From: Kangsaoukella pontilimi
Lineage (GTDB): Bacteria; Pseudomonadota; Alphaproteobacteria; Rhodobacterales; Rhodobacteraceae
Reading direction: 5' to 3'
Assembly: GCF_009830125.1 (NCBI RefSeq)
Contig: NZ_WUPT01000001.1
Location: forward strand, 992,001 to 1,056,000
DNA: 64,000 bases
Shown: positions 20,622-28,029 of the stretch, piece after piece
Numbering within the stretch: position 1 is the stretch's first letter
Layout: every line of letters begins with the position of its first letter
Made by a program: the position numbers and the translations under genes
Notes under the pieces: model-generated
What the model was told of the DNA's origin: nothing
Seen by the model: only the letters and a program-made list of their open reading frames with translations
Databases searched by the model: none

Positions 20622-22424
20622 ATGCGAATGAACTTTTTCCGCGCCGCATCGCTCGCCGCTCTCTGTACGGCCAGCACCGCCGGAGCCGAGCCGCAACACG
20701 GCATAGCTATGTATGGCGCGCCCCAGCTTCCACCGGATTTTGTGTCGCTCCCCTATGCCAACCCGAACGCACCCAAGGGCGGCGCCATCGTCCAGGGCGA
20801 GGTCGGCAGCTTCGACTCGCTCAATCCTCACATCCTGAAAGGCAACGTGCCGTGGCAGCTTCGCTTCCTCGCGCATGAGAGCCTGATGGGCCGGTCCTAT
20901 GACGAACCCTTCACGCTCTACGGCATTCTGGCCGAATCGGTCGAGACCGCGCCGGACCGCTCCTGGGTCGAGTTCACGCTCCGCCCCGAGGCGCGGTTCT
21001 CGGACGGCACGCCGGTCACGGTCAAGGACGTGATATGGAGCTACGAGACGCTCGGGACCGTGGGCCATCCGCGCTATCTGGGATCGTGGGAAAAGGTCGA
21101 GAGCATCGAGGCAACCGGCGAACGCGCGGTCCGCATCACCTTCAACACCGCCGATGACGAACTGGCGCTTATCATGGGCATGCGCCCGATCCTGAAAAAG
21201 GCACAATGGGAGGGGCGCGATTTCGCGGAATCCGGCATCGACCAGATCCCGATCTCAAGCGCGCCTTACGTGATCTCGGATTTCGATCCGGGCCGCTACG
21301 TGGTGCTGACCCGGAACCCCGACTATTGGGGCGACGGCGTGGTGCCCTTCATGAACGGTCAGGCCAATCTGGACGAGATCCGCATGGAGTTCTTCTCGGA
21401 CGGCACCGCCATGTTCGAGGCCTTCAAGGGCGGTCTTCTGAACACGATGCGCGAGACCAATGTCCAGAAATGGGACACGCAATACGACTTTCCAGCCGTG
21501 CAGTCGGGCGACGTGGTCAAGTCGATCATCCCGCATCAGCGCCCCTCGGGCATTCAGGGGCTGGTGATGAACACGCGCCGCCCGCTCTTCGAGGACTGGC
21601 GCGTCCGCGAGGCGCTGATCACCGCCTTCAACTTCGACTTCATCAACCAGACGATCAACGGCGATCCGCAGCCGCGCATCACGTCCTATTTCTCGAACTC
21701 GATCCTCGGCATGGAGCCGGGCCCGGCGACGGGCCGCGTGCGCGAGTTTCTGGAAGACGTGCAACCGCATCTCCTGCCCGGCGCGATCGAGGGCTATGAG
21801 CTGCCCGGCGGCGACGGGACCGAGCGGAACCGCCGCGCCATCCGCCGCGCCATCGGCCTGATGGAGGAAGCGGGCTGGACCCTGACCGACGGCGTTCTCC
21901 GGGATGACGCGGGCGAGCCCTTCGCCTTCGAGATCCTGCTGCAGACCGGCGCGACCGAAACGCAGCAGGTCGTCGACCTCTATGTCAGCGCCCTGGAGCG
22001 GATCGGCGCTCAGGTCAACGTCACCACCGCCGACAGTGCCCAGTTCAAGGAGCGCACCAACGTCTTCGATTTCGACATGACGTGGTACATCCGCGGCCTC
22101 TCGCTCAGCCCCGGCAACGAGCAGCGTCTCTACTGGGGCGTCGACGCCGCCGGCACCGACGGTAGCCGCAACTGGATGGGTGTCGAGAGCCCCGCCATCG
22201 AGGCGCTGGTGGACCGCCTCCTCACCTCGGAGAGCCGCGACGACTATATCGCCGCAGTCCGCGCGCTGGACCGGGTGTTGATTTCGGGACGCTACGTGGT
22301 GCCGATCTGGCACGCGCCCATCTCGCGTCTTGCCCACGCGAAAGAGCTGAAGTACCCGGAAACCCTGCCGATGTACGGCGACTGGATCGGCTTCCAGCCC
22401 GACGTCTGGTGGTACGAGGAGTGA
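20622..22424 (+). CDS. ABC transporter substrate-binding protein, family 5 (YejA-like)
   Basis: Periplasmic solute-binding protein of the peptide/nickel class, 600 residues, with a signal peptide ending near A21-G-A. The block starting HGIAMYGAPQLPPDFVSLPY and then PNAPKGG, SFDSLNPHIL resembles YejA, the binding protein of a peptide (microcin C) importer. The conserved WVEFTLRPEARFSDGTPVT region is near residue 107. Unusually, no permease or ATPase genes follow; the next gene is an entericidin-like lipopeptide 7 bp after the stop. Its partner transporter must be encoded elsewhere. The ligand is not predicted beyond oligopeptide-like. Confidence 0.88.
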   Translation: MRMNFFRAASLAALCTASTAGAEPQHGIAMYGAPQLPPDFVSLPYANPNAPKGGAIVQGEVGSFDSLNPHILKGNVPWQLRFLAHESLMGRSYDEPFTLYGILAESVETAPDRSWVEFTLRPEARFSDGTPVTVKDVIWSYETLGTVGHPRYLGSWEKVESIEATGERAVRITFNTADDELALIMGMRPILKKAQWEGRDFAESGIDQIPISSAPYVISDFDPGRYVVLTRNPDYWGDGVVPFMNGQANLDEIRMEFFSDGTAMFEAFKGGLLNTMRETNVQKWDTQYDFPAVQSGDVVKSIIPHQRPSGIQGLVMNTRRPLFEDWRVREALITAFNFDFINQTINGDPQPRITSYFSNSILGMEPGPATGRVREFLEDVQPHLLPGAIEGYELPGGDGTERNRRAIRRAIGLMEEAGWTLTDGVLRDDAGEPFAFEILLQTGATETQQVVDLYVSALERIGAQVNVTTADSAQFKERTNVFDFDMTWYIRGLSLSPGNEQRLYWGVDAAGTDGSRNWMGVESPAIEALVDRLLTSESRDDYIAAVRALDRVLISGRYVVPIWHAPISRLAHAKELKYPETLPMYGDWIGFQPDVWWYEE

Positions 22425-22431
22425 ACACGAC

Positions 22432-22548
22432 ATGAAGAAGATCGTCCTTTTCGCCGCGCTTCTCGCAGGCCTCGCCGCCTGCAACACGATCGAGGGCTTC
22501 GGTCAGGATGTCTCCGCCGGCGCCCGCGCCGTGGACCGCGCGATCTGA
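22432..22548 (+). CDS. Entericidin A/B-like lipoprotein, 38 residues
   Basis: A very short gene from ATG 22432 to TGA 22548, 7 bp after the YejA-like gene. The peptide starts MKKIVLFAALLAGLAACN, with a lipobox LAAC whose cysteine would be lipidated, and ends QDVSAGARAVDRAI, the small amphipathic tail typical of entericidins. Entericidins are small envelope lipoproteins linked to antidote/toxin-type control of lysis in enterics; the role in alphaproteobacteria is not known. A terminator follows. The last eight codons plus the terminator are duplicated at 24823-24896. Confidence 0.85.
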   Translation: MKKIVLFAALLAGLAACNTIEGFGQDVSAGARAVDRAI

Positions 22549-22595
22549 CCTTGCGCGAGTGATGCGAGCGAGACGCCCCCGCAGCAGCCTGCGGG
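22522..22595 (+). repeat. 74-bp direct repeat, copy A
   Basis: This copy covers the last codons of the entericidin-like gene, its stop and most of the terminator hairpin. It matches 24823-24896 at 70 of 74 positions in the same orientation without gaps. The two copies are 2301 bp apart and bracket two genes of unknown function. Confidence 0.9.
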
Positions 22596-22600
22596 GGTGT
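22573..22600 (+). terminator. Terminator of the entericidin-like gene
   Basis: A 12-bp stem, with one G-T pair, formed by ACGCCCCCGCAG (22573-22584) and CTGCGGGGGTGT (22589-22600) lies 25 bp after the stop. The T-tract is short (TTTG), so termination may be less efficient than in the copy at 24879. Confidence 0.7.
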
Positions 22601-22841
22601 TTGCGTTCTGGTGGCTACCCCCCTTGGGGCTGAACTCTGGCTCGCGATTTTCCTGACAAGGGCCACCCGGAAGCATGATGAAACGCAACAAACGCCCGGC
22701 TTGACGGCTGTTTGCCTGTCCGCACCGCACGCCACAAACCGTCCACCCCGGTTGATTTCAGCCTGTTCAGCGGTCACGATTGAGGTTCGTCGCGGCCTGA
22801 CGTTGTTCTCTCAGGCCTATCGGGCTCAAGGGAGGTGACCT

Positions 22842-23876
22842 ATGACACTGATCCGCCATGTCCTCGCATTCCTATTCGTGGTCTCGACCGCAATCGGCGT
22901 ATCGGCGCAGGATCGAAGCGTGAATGTCAGCTTCCCGCCGGGGATGACGGCGACAACGATCGACGGCACCGTTTCGGGCCGTGATGCGGTACTCTACCGG
23001 GTCGGGGCAGAAGCCGGGCAGACGATGAGCGTCGTCTTGTCCTCCGACAACGCCGCGACCTATTTCAATGTCTACGCCCCGGGCCGCTCTCTCGGTGACG
23101 AAGCACTCGCCATCGGAGAGATGTCCGACCCAATCAACAACTGGTCCGGGGACCTGCCGGCGTCGGGTGAGTATACCGTCGCGGTGTTTCTCTTCCGATC
23201 TGCAGCGCGTCGCGGCGAGACGTCGAACTTCCGCCTGGACGTTTCCGTCATCGGTTCGACAGGAGAAGCGGTCAGCAACGACTTTGCAGACGGTCTGGCG
23301 GGCGGACCCGACTTTCTTCAGGTAGCCGTTTCGGGCGGCGGAACGCTGAACCTGCGCGCAGGCCCGTCGGGCGGGGCTGGTATCGTCACGCGCCTTTCGA
23401 ACGGGCAGAATGTCCGCAACCTCGGGTGCAGAATGACCGAAGGCCGCCGGTGGTGCCGCGTGGCCACCCTTGCCGATCCCGGCTACGAAGGCTGGGCGGC
23501 AGGCGATTTCCTCATAGAGGGAACGGCGGAGACCACTTCCGGCGCTCCGGGCATGTCAGTCGGGGACGGCGAAGAACGCGTTCAGTTCGCCTCGGGCGCC
23601 TCAGGCGCCGAACCGCGCGGTCAGCTGGCACCGGGCGAGTCCCGGCGGTATGTCCTGAACGCCCGTAGCGGGCAGAACCTCTATGTCCGTGTCGCACCGC
23701 AAGGTGATCCGATGTCCTATCAGATCTTCAACCCGGACCAGACGTTCCTGGTGGATCAGGTCTCCAGCGAACAGGAGTACCGGAGTCAGCTCTGGCAGTC
23801 GGGCGACCACGTTGTCGAGGTGATCAACCGCACCAACAGCGTTGCCGGTTATTCGGTCATCATGGGTATAGAATGA
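22842..23876 (+). CDS. Secreted protein with SH3b domain between two PPC-like domains
   Basis: A 344-residue exported protein: signal peptide to about residue 22 (VSA|QD), preceded by a textbook GGAGGT ribosome-binding site. Residues 30-145 and 255-344 look like two related beta-sandwich (PPC/inhibitor-like) domains, each with a G-Q-x-(M/L) strand and an S-G-(E/D)-(Y/H)-x-V strand. Between them a bacterial SH3 domain starts at LNLRAGPSGG and contains a cysteine pair (GCRM...WCRV). SH3b domains bind peptidoglycan or partner proteins. It lies inside the interval bounded by the 74-bp direct repeat. No specific function is claimed. Confidence 0.75.
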   Translation: MTLIRHVLAFLFVVSTAIGVSAQDRSVNVSFPPGMTATTIDGTVSGRDAVLYRVGAEAGQTMSVVLSSDNAATYFNVYAPGRSLGDEALAIGEMSDPINNWSGDLPASGEYTVAVFLFRSAARRGETSNFRLDVSVIGSTGEAVSNDFADGLAGGPDFLQVAVSGGGTLNLRAGPSGGAGIVTRLSNGQNVRNLGCRMTEGRRWCRVATLADPGYEGWAAGDFLIEGTAETTSGAPGMSVGDGEERVQFASGASGAEPRGQLAPGESRRYVLNARSGQNLYVRVAPQGDPMSYQIFNPDQTFLVDQVSSEQEYRSQLWQSGDHVVEVINRTNSVAGYSVIMGIE

Positions 23877-23978
23877 CGCCTCTGGGGTTCCCGGATTGAT
23901 CTGGAACCCACGATGTAGAACGATGCGCCCTCGCCTCCGCGTCGGAGCGATGAGACCGCCGAAGGGAGCCCCGAACAG

Positions 23979-24806
23979 GTGAGATTGTCGAATTTCAACG
24001 AGCTGACCAAATGGTCGAATCTTGCGAGGTTGGCATCCGGCAACCTTCCGAAACTGACAATCGCTGCTCCGTTCATCGCGTTCATCATCTTTCACAACGA
24101 GCCACTTCAGCCCTTTCTTTCGCTCTCCGAGGAAAGGCACTCCTCGCCTACGGTCGAACTTCTGTCACGGGCACGCTTCGACATCTTCTATCTCGGTCTT
24201 GTCATCGTGGGATCGGGCGTCGCGCTGTTCACGCTCTTCTGCCCCAGACAGATCACCGCCTATCGTGGCTATGAGGATTTCATCAGTTCCAAGGAAGCGA
24301 CGAAGACGGCCAATGGCATCGCCGGAAGCCTCAGGTTTTCGATTGCGGACTTCCTGCGAGATGCGCGCGACACGGACGAGGTCCGCGACGAGGCGGGCGG
24401 ATCGTTAAAGTACCCGCGAAGATTCCGGGAGGGGCTGATCAGCCTCGTCCGGTCGGGGTCACGCGCGGCGCTGACCGACGAACAGATGGCATCGGCAGGA
24501 AACATCGCACGCGACAGCGATCCGGAGGTCCGGGAGGTTCTCAGACAGCTCGACGACAGCGGCCCCGATCCGAGCGGCTTCAAGAGCAAATTCTACGACA
24601 ACCTCCACCTGCTATCGATCGACGTCTTCCGGCTGGAATACCTGAAAGCCGACTACTCGAAGCCCTCCGCCCGTGCCGCCACTTTCTGGCTGATCGTCAT
24701 GGGCACGACCGTCGTTCTCATCCCGACGGTGATTACGACAATCCTCGTCATCTCTGACCTGTTCTCGGTCACAACGCAGCAGCCGTTTTTCGATGACGGA
24801 ATGTGA
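23979..24806 (+). CDS. Uncharacterised membrane protein
   Basis: A 275-residue protein with a GTG start at 23979. Hydrophobic segments lie near residues 27-40 and 68-88, and a strong one near 235-260; the central region (about 95-225) is charged and probably cytoplasmic. A TTG two codons downstream of the start is a possible alternative. I recognise no family. It follows the SH3b gene by 102 bp in the same direction and is the last gene before repeat copy B, so the two probably arrived together. Confidence 0.6.
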   Translation: MRLSNFNELTKWSNLARLASGNLPKLTIAAPFIAFIIFHNEPLQPFLSLSEERHSSPTVELLSRARFDIFYLGLVIVGSGVALFTLFCPRQITAYRGYEDFISSKEATKTANGIAGSLRFSIADFLRDARDTDEVRDEAGGSLKYPRRFREGLISLVRSGSRAALTDEQMASAGNIARDSDPEVREVLRQLDDSGPDPSGFKSKFYDNLHLLSIDVFRLEYLKADYSKPSARAATFWLIVMGTTVVLIPTVITTILVISDLFSVTTQQPFFDDGM

Positions 24807-24822
24807 ACGCCGCAAGTGGATG

Positions 24823-24896
24823 GCCCGCGCCGTGGACCGCGCGATCTGACCTTGCGCGCGTGATGCGAAGAAGACGCCCCCGCAGCAGCCTGCGGG
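24823..24896 (+). repeat. 74-bp direct repeat, copy B (entericidin 3' remnant)
   Basis: Matches 22522-22595 at 70 of 74 positions. It keeps the codons for ARAVDRAI and the stop but lacks the start and lipobox, so it is a 3' fragment and not a second gene. It begins 17 bp after the stop of the membrane-protein gene. Confidence 0.9.
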
Positions 24897-24901
24897 TTTT
24901 T
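24879..24901 (+). terminator. Terminator in repeat copy B
   Basis: Stem CCCGCAG (24879-24885) and CTGCGGG (24890-24896) is followed by TTTTT. It would serve the membrane-protein gene. Directly after it is a run of eleven G (24902-24912). Confidence 0.8.
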
Positions 24902-24980
24902 GGGGGGGGGGGCGGACCGCGGGATTGCGGGACAAAGCTGCCGAAGCGATTGGCGCTGTGAAGGTCCGGTCTCACTTTAA

Positions 24981-25385
24981 TCACAACTCTTGCATGTGAG
25001 TTCGAATGTGGTTTGCGAGTGCCGTGCGATCATCTTCAGGTACCGGGGCTGTGCTCCAAGTTAGGCGCACATCATCTCCATGCCAGCGTGGTTTCACGTG
25101 CATGTGCAAGTGAAACACGTCTTGCCCGGCGGCTTGTCCGTCTGAAAGGATCAGATTTACTCCTTCACAATTGGTTGCTGCGCGTACCGCATCGGCAACC
25201 CGTTTCGCCGCAAGAAGAATACCTGCGCTTGCTTCCTCATCTAAGCCTGCAAGACCGATGGTGTGCTTTATCGGCGCGATTAGCGGATGGCCCTCAAGTG
25301 AAAGGAAGGCAATTACTTGATCGTCACGAAAAAGAACGTGTCCAGGAGCTTCGCCAGCGATAAGTGAGCAAAAAATACATGTCAT
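24981..25385 (-). CDS. HIT family nucleotide-binding hydrolase
   Basis: Histidine-triad protein of 134 residues with the HLHMHV active-site motif near the C-terminal third and an N-terminal CIFCSLI-x-GEAP block typical of Hint-type purine nucleotide phosphoramidases. The start MTCIFC at 25385 is preferred; an in-frame ATG five codons upstream is less typical. The gene and its flanks are visibly richer in A and T than the surrounding DNA, and it is oriented against its neighbours, both signs of recent acquisition. The substrate is unknown. Confidence 0.85.
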   Translation of the reverse strand: MTCIFCSLIAGEAPGHVLFRDDQVIAFLSLEGHPLIAPIKHTIGLAGLDEEASAGILLAAKRVADAVRAATNCEGVNLILSDGQAAGQDVFHLHMHVKPRWHGDDVRLTWSTAPVPEDDRTALANHIRTHMQEL

Positions 25386-25400
25386 ACTGTATCTTGGCAC

Positions 25401-25803
25401 TTTCGGTTACGACTAGCGAGGCGCAAGAAATAGCCGATTGATTGCAGACATTCGCGCAAATTGCAGCATCGGTCAAAATGGGCTCGTTGAGGACCTACGC
25501 CGCGTTGTGCAAGATTACTTGGGCCGGAATGCCGGCCGCCCGGAACGGCCGGGCGCGCTTGCCCTCAGATGGTCTGACTGCTCCGAAGGTTCGCGCGCTG
25601 CGCTGCGCCACATCAGCAACGGCGCGTATCGAATATGGCCTCTTGGACGCGGTCGTCGGTATCAGTCGTTCCTTGGCCGCGGTGGTCACTTATCAATGCA
25701 TCGAATTTCGCGCCTTTCCCCAGCCCTCCCAACTCCAAGGCCCTCTTTTTCGGAACCATCCCCTCTCCGCCTGCATTGGCCCTCTGAAACAGGAGGAATT
25801 TAC
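25401..25803. other. 403-bp spacer without a supported gene
   Basis: Between the HIT gene and the CsbD-like gene. Open frames exist on both strands but none has a convincing start, ribosome-binding site or recognisable protein. It holds a GC-rich hairpin near 25536-25555 without a T-tract and, at its right end, a GGAAC-type promoter for the next gene. Confidence 0.5.
25752..25777 (+). promoter_or_regulatory. Possible EcfG-type stress promoter
   Basis: GGAAC (25752-25756) and CATT (25774-25777) are separated by 17 bp, close to the GGAAC-N16/17-CGTT pattern of the alphaproteobacterial general-stress sigma factor. It lies 26 bp before a CsbD-like gene, a typical stress-regulon member. Many Rhodobacteraceae are thought to lack this sigma factor, so another ECF sigma is possible. 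Confidence 0.35.
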
Positions 25804-26160
25804 ATGCAGTGGTCCGATGTCTCGAAAGACTGGCCGGCGTTTCAGGACTCGATCAAGGCCCGGTGGCCCGAGGTCGATCAGCAGACGGTGGCCGACATGT
25901 CCGGAGAGCGCGCCGTCTTCAACGCTTATCTCGGCCAGACACTTGGCCTGACCCCGCGCGAGGCTGACGAGCAGATCGACGAATGGCTGCAGGGGCCTCT
26001 TCCGCTCGACGCGGTGGCGGCACCCGTGCGGGACAACCGTACCCTGTCCGAAAGCCGCGCCCATATCCCCGAGGGCGAGGACGTTTATGCCGACGATCAG
26101 GCTTTCGGTGACGACGACAAAACCGACCGCCCCATCGGTCGCGACTTAGCGAATAATTAG
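25804..26160 (+). CDS. CsbD-like stress protein
   Basis: A 118-residue hydrophilic protein. Residues 1-65 (MQWSDVSKDWPAFQDSIKA onward, with the D-M-S-G-E-R-x-x-F helix turn and an EADEQIDEWL end) follow the CsbD pattern of W-x-x-x-K-x-x-W, then a repeat-like helical hairpin. The remaining tail is acidic (EGEDVYADD, GDDDKTD). CsbD proteins are general-stress proteins of unknown activity. An AGGAGG ribosome-binding site sits 8-10 nt before the ATG. It is followed 54 bp later by another small gene. Confidence 0.65.
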   Translation: MQWSDVSKDWPAFQDSIKARWPEVDQQTVADMSGERAVFNAYLGQTLGLTPREADEQIDEWLQGPLPLDAVAAPVRDNRTLSESRAHIPEGEDVYADDQAFGDDDKTDRPIGRDLANN

Positions 26161-26214
26161 GGCTTTCCGACCAAGCTCATCGAAGGCCCACCCCACAGAC
26201 GGAGGACGCCGAGA

Positions 26215-26424
26215 ATGGACACGGCATTTGGCACCGCGCTGAAGCGCATCACCGATTGGTTTCCCAACAGCGACGCGACCGTGATCGGTGCGCTTCTCGG
26301 TCACCGCGACGCGGTGGCCCGCTACCTCGCTCAGGTGCACGAAGTGACTGTCGCCGAGGTGGCGGAAGTCCTCGATGCCCTCCTCGGCCATCGCGAGATG
26401 ACGCTTCCCCTCGCAGCCGAGTAA
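26215..26424 (+). CDS. Small protein of unknown function, 69 residues
   Basis: Preceded by a GGAGG ribosome-binding site and followed by a terminator, so probably expressed with the CsbD-like gene 54 bp upstream. The sequence ALLGHR(D/E) occurs twice, at residues 26-32 and 55-61, suggesting a tandem helical repeat of about 29 residues. No family is recognised. Confidence 0.6.
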   Translation: MDTAFGTALKRITDWFPNSDATVIGALLGHRDAVARYLAQVHEVTVAEVAEVLDALLGHREMTLPLAAE

Positions 26425-26450
26425 AAAACGCATCACCTTCGATGAGGGTT

Positions 26451-26480
26451 CGCCCCTGCCCTGAGGCGCAGGGCGTTTTT
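26451..26480 (+). terminator. Rho-independent terminator
   Basis: Arms CGCCCCTGC (26451-26459) and GCAGGGCG (26468-26475) pair with one bulged C and are followed by TTTTT. It closes the CsbD-like/69-residue gene pair. Confidence 0.75.
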
Positions 26481-26550
26481 GCGTTCTGTCGACGCCGCGC
26501 GCCGCGCGCGCCCATTGCACGCCATTGCCGGCGGCGCTACGTCCGACGCC

Positions 26551-28029
26551 ATGTCCGACCCGACCGCCACGCCAGCCCCCGACGGCTTCAACCTCGCCCA
26601 CCACGTGCTCTGGCGGAACGATGCCCCGGGCGACAAGATCGCGCTGGCGGTCCTGACCGCTTCAGGGGCCGAGCGTTTCAGCTATGACCGGTTGCGCGCC
26701 TCCGTCCTGACCGCTGCGGCGGGGCTTCTCGACGCCGGGCTGATGCCTGGAAACCGGCTGGTTCTTGCGCTCGGCAATACGAGCACCTTTCCTGTCGCCT
26801 TTCTCGCCGCCATTGCCGCCGATATCCTCCCCGTCCCTGTCCCCTCGGGCCTGACCCCGGACGAGACGGCGCAGCTGGCCCAAGCGCTTGACCCCGCGGC
26901 CGTTCTGACCGCCGGGACCGGCGCTGTCTGGCCGGGCATCCGACACCTTACCCCCGACATCCTGACCGGCTCCTCGCCGCTCGACCGCCCACGCACCGGC
27001 GATGCGAACCGGCCCGCCTATCTGATGGTCACCTCCGGCACCACGGGCCGACCGCGTCTTGTCACCCACGCGCACCGTGCGATCCTCGGTCGCATCCCGA
27101 TGCGCGCGGGCTGGACAGGCCTCGGCCCCACCGACCGGATGCTCCACGCGGGCGCGTTCAACTGGAGCTACACTCTGGGCACCGGCCTGCTCGACCCCTG
27201 GTCGGTAGGCGCGACCGCTCTCGTCCCGGCGCAGAACACCGATCCTGCCCTGATCGCGCTGCTCGCAAAGCGGCACGACGCCACGATTCTCGCCGCAGTG
27301 CCGGGGGTCTATCGCCGCCTACTTGCCGGTCCGTTGCCGCCCTTGCCACGCCTCCGACACGCACTCAGTGCGGGCGAGGCGCTGGCCCCCAGCCTCCGCG
27401 CCCGCTGGCAGGAGGTCACCGGTACCGACATTCACGAGGCGTTCGGCCAGACCGAATGCTCGACCTTCCTTTCCGGCAGCCCCGACGCCCCCGCGCCCTC
27501 AGGCACGCTCGGCCGCGCCCAGCCCGGACGCCGCGTGGCGATCCTCGACGACAGCGGCGCGCCCCTGCCCCCCGACACGATGGGCCAGATCGCGGTGTCG
27601 ACCGACGACCCCGGCCTCGCGCTTCTGGTCGACGGAGCACCTCCGGCGGGCGACTGGTGGGGCACGGGTGACATGGGGACGATGTCCGCCGATGGCTGGG
27701 TCACCTATCTGGGCCGGGCCGACGATATCCTCACCGCCGGCGGCTACCGGCTGTCTCCGACCGAGATCGAAGCGCCCTTCACCGCCCATCCAGACATCAC
27801 TGCCGCCGCCGCCGTCGACCATCGGCTGGGCCCGGAAACCGTGATCGTCGCACTTCACTACAGCGCCGACGAACCCCTCGCAGACGCCGAGCTTCAGGCC
27901 CTTGCCGCCCGCCACCTCGCCCCGCACAAGCGTCCGCGTCTGTTCATCCACGCACAGACCCTGCCGCGAGGGGCCAACGGAAAGCTCTTGCGCCGCGCGC
28001 TCAGGGCTGCGACAGACCCCGCATCATGA
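26551..28029 (+). CDS. AMP-forming acyl-CoA synthetase/ligase
   Basis: ANL-superfamily adenylating enzyme, 492 residues from the ATG at 26551 (MSDPTATPAPDG). The ATP-binding loop TSGTTGRPR, the FGQTE motif, the hinge region YLGRADDILTAGGYRLSP and the C-terminal catalytic lysine in PRGANGKLLRR are all present, so it should be active. The pattern is nearest to benzoate-type and short-chain acyl-CoA ligases, but the acid substrate is not readable. No strong ribosome-binding site is seen. Its stop overlaps the start of the DsbA-family gene (ATGA). Confidence 0.85.
   Translation: MSDPTATPAPDGFNLAHHVLWRNDAPGDKIALAVLTASGAERFSYDRLRASVLTAAAGLLDAGLMPGNRLVLALGNTSTFPVAFLAAIAADILPVPVPSGLTPDETAQLAQALDPAAVLTAGTGAVWPGIRHLTPDILTGSSPLDRPRTGDANRPAYLMVTSGTTGRPRLVTHAHRAILGRIPMRAGWTGLGPTDRMLHAGAFNWSYTLGTGLLDPWSVGATALVPAQNTDPALIALLAKRHDATILAAVPGVYRRLLAGPLPPLPRLRHALSAGEALAPSLRARWQEVTGTDIHEAFGQTECSTFLSGSPDAPAPSGTLGRAQPGRRVAILDDSGAPLPPDTMGQIAVSTDDPGLALLVDGAPPAGDWWGTGDMGTMSADGWVTYLGRADDILTAGGYRLSPTEIEAPFTAHPDITAAAAVDHRLGPETVIVALHYSADEPLADAELQALAARHLAPHKRPRLFIHAQTLPRGANGKLLRRALRAATDPAS

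Noticed and set aside
20458-20649. 63-codon leftward open frame in the MFS-YejA spacer
   Set aside because: No ribosome-binding site or family; the region is better explained as a small RNA with promoter and terminator.
25442-25951. 169-codon rightward open frame
   Set aside because: It overlaps the CsbD-like gene in another frame and lacks a ribosome-binding site or recognisable domain.
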